Assembly: GCA_964020085.1 (NCBI GenBank)
Contig: OZ026606.1
Coordinates: 21,822,573-21,886,572 of the forward strand
Origin: Micromussa lordhowensis
Taxonomy: Eukaryota; Cnidaria; Anthozoa; Scleractinia; Lobophylliidae
Direction of reading: 5' to 3'
DNA: 64,000 nucleotides
In this document: piece after piece, positions 60,901-64,000 of the stretch
How positions within the stretch are numbered: the first letter of the stretch is position 1
Layout of the letters: every line of letters starts with the position of its first letter
Notes under the pieces: model-generated
Databases searched by the model: none
What the model saw: the letters and a program-made list of their open reading frames with translations, nothing else
Told to the model about the DNA's origin: nothing
Position numbers and translations under genes: made by a program

Positions 60901-63900
60901 TCGAGGAGGGGCTTTTTAAGGAAACCTAACGGCAAGTATTTAAAATACAATTATAAGATCTATTTTGTCTTTTGTCTTCGTTCTTGCTACAGAAATTCCC
61001 TTCAACTTCAGTCATTACCGGTACAGATTTTCCATGCCGCAGCTTGAATGGCCTATGGCATTGAATAGAATGTGGTACAGCTTCGACATCGCCAGAGTGC
61101 ACTTTATCGGGTTAGTTGGTACACACTCAGGATTAACATTAGGAGTGGGACTTTTGGCTTTTAAGGAGGGGAAGGGGAGGGTGATTTGGTACAGGTACGA
61201 ATTTTTTAAAACCCTTTCAGCACTAGGAAATATTTATCTCGGGACGTATGCATGAAGTGTTCTCTCCATATAACATGCTTCTAGCTTTTGTCTCACCGAA
61301 CGTGCGTTAATTTTTTTGGGCAATGCTCGTGTGCATGGATTTTTTTTTGGTACAAATGTGCTTGCAAGATGGTGCTTTCAAAATCTGCCCCCACCCCACC
61401 TCCCTCAAGAGTCAAGTGGTAGCGGGTACCAAGGGGATTTTGTGAAAAGAAACTTGATTTTGACGAAATACTCAGGAAATGATTTCTCCTCAAGTTGTGT
61501 CGAGAATTGGGCTGTTTGTAAACAAGTGCCGTAAATGGTACATAATTTTTTTTCAAAATCTCCACTGGTAGAGGCAGTCCAGTTAGTAATTTAGATTGAC
61601 CTGCAAGGAATCGATAGGTCTCTGGATATCGACTGCCGATTCAGTGGAAATTTGATCTGATACATGAAATTGGCTTGGTATACAAACCATCACTGCAACA
61701 AATATTGTTCAATGAATTTTTCAACAAATTGTTAGGATACCATATATCGTCAAGAAATCCTTTGTTATCTGTTATCAGCACATAATAGGGACTTTAAGAT
61801 ACGCTACGGCGAGGTTCTACTACGGCTACTTTCGCCGTTAGGGACTTGGCTGGCAACGGCGTTTTACCCGCCAAACTGAAATGATTAAGATTTTGCTGTA
61901 CGGCAACAGCATGTGCAGCCTGTACGTGTCTTAACAAAATGAATTCGCTCAAGGAAACCAGAGATTTTATTCTATTTCATACGAAATAGGCTTGAATAAT
62001 GACGATGACGTCCTTCCCCTGTAACCGTCTTACCTCTCCCAGAACTTAGATTTGCATTTTAGAACTTGATAGAACCGCCTGTAATTCCAACCACAAAACA
62101 AAATATCAACACTGATAGAAAGCTCCGTTTCAGCACGGATTTGTTCATAAAACGATTAAGTACGTGATAAGCCCGAAAATACATATAGATTACTTCATAG
62201 AAAGTGCGACGTACGGATTTTTATTCACGAGTTGCAAGACTTTGGAAAACGAACGAGTGAGCGCAGCGAACGAGTGAGTTTTCCAAAGTCTTGCAACGAG
62301 TGAATAAAAATCCGTACAAAGCACTTTCTATGCTGTAATTTGTTTATTGTATATATAACGAGAATTAAACAGACCCACTAGATCAGTTTTAGTTTTTTTC
62401 CGACACCATAAATTTACATGCAGAACGCTGAGAACGTAATGAATGACCGAGCGTAATGAAAAACAAATCCGCTTTCCAGTCCAGATACAGGCGGACAACG
62501 AGCCTACACAAGCTTAAATATAATAGGGGAAAATTCGTAAATACATAGTGAGAAATCTTTTTGTTTGTCCATAATTAAGCTTACTGTCAGATTCAATATG
62601 TCATAGCGACGCTTCGCGCTGTGCAAAGTCACAGAAAGACAAATCAGACTCTGTTGACTTACACTGTTTATTTGAATGTTCCTCCTTGATTGTTGTTGGC
62701 TTTCTGGTGTTAAATTTACTTCCTCGGTTTCTTGAATGGCTATTGATTCTCAAACTGAAGTTCTAGCGCTCAAGATATATGTTGGATATATTCCATTGCT
62801 GCTTTTCCGAAAGTGAAGTAAAACGGGAACCGAAGCCATGTTATCGAGACACAAACTTCAAGCGGACGCTGATTTCAAGCCCGCGCTTCTCGGGAGCCAT
62901 TTGAGTGCTTAACTCTGATTGGCTAAGTGATTCTATCCTGAACAGTGATTGGTTATATTTTCACATGTTGCTATACGCGAAGCTGATTTGGACGTATCAC
63001 TTTTTCACCTGTGGAAATAATTCTATTTGCAAGGTTTATTGCCTAAAATTCTCGCTATATATACAATAAAGAACTTTTCATCATAATAAAATACATTTTG
63101 AACAGCAATAAACAATTATAGCTCAGATTACTAAATACGAAGCTTTCTTATCTACGGCTGTTCGGCCCGATACTAATGACTGAACTGATCATCTCGTGGT
63201 AGGTGTTAAAATCGTTGAAATTTTCTGTACAAATGACAAAGTAACAATCATCTTACAAATGAATCAGATTTTTTATGATTGAGTACTTTATCTTCAAACT
63301 AGGCTGTTCAAACAGTGAAAAAAGCGCTAAAATTAGGAGGAAACAGCAGACTTGTACTCACGTAGTGAAGAGTACGTGCAACCAGGCACTTTCCCGTAGT
63401 AGAAAGCAAAGCTACGGCGGGAAAGCCGTACTGGTACGCGCGTCATGACGTCACCGGAAGTGATCTTCCCTCTCTGCCGCCTTACTACAGCCTAGCCGTA
63501 CCATATCTTAAAGTCCCTATTGTTGATATCATGCGGTACATGAAAGTGAGCTCAAGAAAACTCGGTGACATCTTGCATAAGCTCAAATTAGTTTGCTGTA
63601 ATTTGTTGAACAATTAAACAACTGGCTTTCACAACCTCGCGAAAAGTTATCTGGCTTTAGCCCACTTAACCCAGTGCCTCGCTAGTTGAAGACTAACTTA
63701 CGTCCGACGATCTGTAGCGGGCAGTTAGCATCAAGTATTACGCGATTTAAAATTGTACGATTTCGCAAGAAAATTGTTTATTGCCAGTAATGTGAAGGGT
63801 TTCACTATCCATCTTAACAGCTACTCTTCCGAAGTATACTTCACTAAAGGTCCGATCCAGGATCAGCTAGAATGGCTAACAAACGACCTCAAGGAGGCAA

Positions 63901-64000
63901 ACAAACTCGCGAACCGAGCCAAGCGGCCATGGATCGTTGCGTTTGGTCACAGACCCATGTACTGCTCCAACATTGACAGAGATGACTGCACAACGCTCAA
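48786..64000 (+). CDS. ACP7: Acid phosphatase type 7, right-arm copy, lacking signal peptide; 3' end beyond window
   Basis: Exons in view: 48786-48950, 52548-52640, 58713-58868, 60184-60259, 60993-61110, 63821-64000. Each equals its left partner in length and phase, and all splice sites hold. GDMG, GDFAYD, GNHE and FGHRP are intact. I count about five residue differences from the left copy (C160S, H162Q, S257G, A262V, P286L). Homology starts at codon 50 (GAT at 48771), right beside the hinge element, and a stop (TAA 48759) blocks the frame upstream. The first ATG is therefore codon 55, and the signal peptide and first Fn3 strand are gone. A cag at 48769-48771 could be a splice acceptor for a new 5' exon. 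Either a cytosolic product, a rescued gene or a recent pseudogene. Confidence 0.85.
49262..50045. mobile_element. Long imperfect inverted-repeat element, right arm
   Basis: The two ends are inverted partners over about 130 bp, for example gatgacgtcatatactcaac near the left and its relative gatgatgtcatattctcaac inverted near the right. Absent from the left arm. Confidence 0.65.
50050..50892 (-). pseudogene. Non-LTR retrotransposon (LINE) 3' fragment
   Basis: The minus-strand frame reads YYDERFRTIKELMKKYSKLV, FPSTITGWNSLDLDVRNSVS and TRLRLGFSCLREYLF. A second frame continues CGLDTESVRHFFLFCP. This is the C-terminal tail of a LINE reverse transcriptase with its Cys-His knuckle, broken by a frameshift near 50470. 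The A-rich 3' end lies at about 50050. 5' truncated; inserted in the right arm after duplication. Confidence 0.75.
51740..52139. mobile_element. Right-arm insertion with foldback end
   Basis: The hairpin 52052-52139 has a 24-bp stem (gtcattacagggaaatctca and complement) around tandem gacctcagccct. The preceding block (catgcactctgattggctgc) has no left-arm partner. Confidence 0.6.
52238..52254 (+). repeat. Poly-G run (17 G)
   Basis: The homologous left-arm site (about 45584-45596) has only short C runs, so the tract expanded in the right arm or shrank in the left. Confidence 0.9.
52548..52640 (+). CDS. ACP7: ACP7 right copy exon 2
   Basis: 93 nt, acceptor ttcccag, donor gttagt. Protein identical to the left copy. 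Confidence 0.88.
52951..53247. repeat. Direct duplication of 85-bp block, 212 bp apart
   Basis: 52951-53035 and 53163-53247 both carry cggagagaagcgaaaaaccc and gtgtttaaaacaatgga. The left arm has a single copy (43480-43550). Confidence 0.85.
53446..53812. repeat. Tandem duplication, ~175-bp unit x2
   Basis: tttacaaaaaagagtagcaa starts each unit (53446, 53621). Both run through taaattaaatgagcccctt and cttgaaacattacag. The left arm has one copy. The plus-strand ORF across it is an artefact. Confidence 0.85.
54077..54328 (+). CDS. Dmrt: DM-domain (Dmrt-like) protein, right-arm copy, nested in ACP7 intron 2
   Basis: 83 codons, same start and stop as the left copy. Differences seen: Val for Leu in RRVVMREQ, Ala for Gly near the end, and one extra residue, giving SNLIKGHKRHC where the left copy and the family have LKGHKR. 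The extra ATT codon falls inside the zinc module. The TAA stop and the following donor (gtaaga at 54353) are shared with the left arm. Possible 3' exons follow at 54797-55300. Confidence 0.78.
   Translation: MGESSLEKRMNVSLRRERKPSCTLCKNHGMRSNLIKGHKRHCPFSNCDCEPCVKGKQRRVVMREQVRLRRKQMKEIASSSNYV
54797..55300 (+). pseudogene. Possible 3' exon of the right DM-domain gene, frame uncertain
   Basis: After an acceptor-like ttgatcaatttgcag one frame reads AVKTELSSPLTNEHRSLEDE and HHSSAFLDSSPSTVA. A second frame then reads SSCMPTPFQLQWNPGDIF, HSYNNWRPELQPVSSCP and SPGFMSDNSAFVKY, up to a stop at 55300. Each half looks protein-like, so a frameshift between them near 54985 is likely. Absent from the left arm. 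Connection to the DM exon is inferred from position and strand only. Confidence 0.35.
55617..55622 (+). terminator. Candidate poly(A) signal aataaa
   Basis: Lies about 320 bp after the last stop of the possible DM-gene 3' exon, on the same strand. Confidence 0.3.
55760..55990. other. Intron block shared with left arm
   Basis: The reverse complement matches left 41920-42150. The left copy has a 77-codon open frame that this copy breaks with several non-triplet indels, so it is not conserved coding sequence. Confidence 0.6.
56349..56446. mobile_element. Perfect 46-bp-stem hairpin
   Basis: catcctcggagacccagggg and onward to gagagaaaaatt is followed, after a 6-base loop cgcccg, by its exact complement. 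No mismatch seen, so recent or actively corrected. The ORFs on both strands are its products. Confidence 0.9.
56447..57217. other. Right-arm intron 2 stretch, no gene
   Basis: T-rich. A 140-codon plus-strand ORF (56699-57121) is rich in Phe/Leu/Ile with no motif, and I see no left-arm counterpart. Nothing supported. Confidence 0.35.
57218..57740. mobile_element. MITE with ggcccggatacacggt ends, carrying a nested MITE
   Basis: Left end ggcccggatacacggt (57218) and right end accgtgtatccgggcc (57725-57740). A second foldback element (57543-57720; ends aataggccatttccgaatta and complement) is nested inside. A partial relative of the outer element is in the left arm at about 41766-41905. Confidence 0.85.
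57964..58081. mobile_element. Foldback hairpin
   Basis: Ends gcaattattgaat and attcaataattgc. Inner stem gagggtgctatccacc with its complement, loop gaggccgaaggccaa. Confidence 0.8.
58364..58525. mobile_element. Foldback MITE, aataggcc ends
   Basis: aataggccaattccgg at the left pairs with the right end ggtctatt. The stem runs through ttcagcctaaaacaatagac and gacctcagca. Same end type as the nested MITE at 57543. The left arm has the empty site (near 40822-40830). Confidence 0.85.
58713..58868 (+). CDS. ACP7: ACP7 right copy exon 3
   Basis: 156 nt with GDMG and GDFAYD. Ser and Gln replace Cys and His of the left copy at residues 160 and 162. Confidence 0.9.
59280..59460. mobile_element. Foldback element shared by both arms (right)
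   Basis: Counterpart of 39930-40120: cattcgcttaagccctaaag with its complement, and gggatattccatggtata at both outer ends. Confidence 0.65.
60184..60259 (+). CDS. ACP7: ACP7 right copy exon 4
   Basis: 76 nt, CVGNH then a split Glu codon. Acceptor tctcgtag, donor gtaaca. Confidence 0.9.
60993..61110 (+). CDS. ACP7: ACP7 right copy exon 5
   Basis: 118 nt. The final split codon gives Gly instead of Ser (HFIG), a change at a usually conserved place. Confidence 0.9.
61788..63517. mobile_element. 1.73-kb inverted-end element, TA target
   Basis: Ends gggactttaagatacgctac and gtaccatatcttaaagtccc are inverted partners over about 39 bp with several mismatches. TA flanks both sides. No transposase ORF is visible. 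It lies in ACP7 right intron 5, and the left arm shows the site without it. Confidence 0.85.
62196..62332. mobile_element. Nested foldback hairpin, ~55-bp stem
   Basis: catagaaagtgcgacgtacg and gagttgcaagactttggaaa pair with the downstream half. The loop gaacgagtgagcgcagcgaa is itself repetitive. It is nested in the 1.73-kb element. Confidence 0.85.
63821..64000 (+). CDS. ACP7: ACP7 right copy exon 6 (runs off window)
   Basis: Acceptor cttaacag. Encodes YSSEVYFTKGPIQDQLEWL and RPWIVAFGHRPMYCSN. EVYF is the usual family form, where the left copy has EAYF. Confidence 0.9.

Larger units (their letters stand above)
48771..64000. repeat. Right arm of large inverted duplication
   Basis: Inverted copy of the left arm, longer to the same exon because of extra insertions (LINE tail and foldback element in intron 1, and a 1.73-kb element in intron 5, among others). 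It continues past the window end inside ACP7 exon 6. Confidence 0.9.

Overview
The window reads as nuclear DNA of an animal, most likely an anthozoan cnidarian (stony-coral-like). Genes are split into short exons with GT-AG introns. The background is AT-rich, foldback MITEs are dense, and there are tRNA-derived SINEs, a Penelope-type GIY-YIG fragment and a LINE tail. The proteins are typical animal families: Sox, DM-domain, purple acid phosphatase (ACP7) and a C18orf63-like protein. The species cannot be fixed without a search.

Region 1 (1-5.9 kb, + strand): the 3' eight exons of a C18orf63-like (DUF4708) gene, ending in a SAP-like basic helix; its 5' end lies before the window. Region 2 (5.9-12.5 kb): no convincing gene, but several foldback MITEs, including one with a clean TTAA target site, and a Ser-tRNA-derived SINE followed by ATT microsatellites. 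Region 3 (12.5-33.8 kb): a long AT-rich non-coding stretch around one intronless SoxB-type HMG-box gene (26834-27664, +), with a few local tandem duplications.

Region 4 (33.8-64 kb) is the remarkable part: a large inverted duplication. The left arm carries a complete eight-exon ACP7-type acid phosphatase gene on the minus strand (451 codons, all metal-ligand motifs present). The right arm carries the same gene on the plus strand, with exons 1 (partial) to 6 in view and exons 7-8 beyond the window. The copies are head to head. In each arm a DM-domain (Dmrt-like) ORF sits in ACP7 intron 2 on the same strand as its host. At the hinge (48337-48768) is a 432-bp element with 39-bp terminal inverted repeats (37/39 matching). 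The right ACP7 copy has lost codons 1-49, including the signal peptide, exactly at the edge of this element. All other visible exons keep frame and splice sites, with about five amino-acid differences by eye, while the introns have diverged through arm-specific insertions.

Because the arms are two copies of one sequence, each supplies the empty site for insertions in the other. This allows several transposon insertions to be defined to the base, and frame conservation between arms separates true exons from chance ORFs. Whether the hinge element drives both genes, and whether the truncated phosphatase is made from a replacement upstream exon, cannot be decided from sequence alone.
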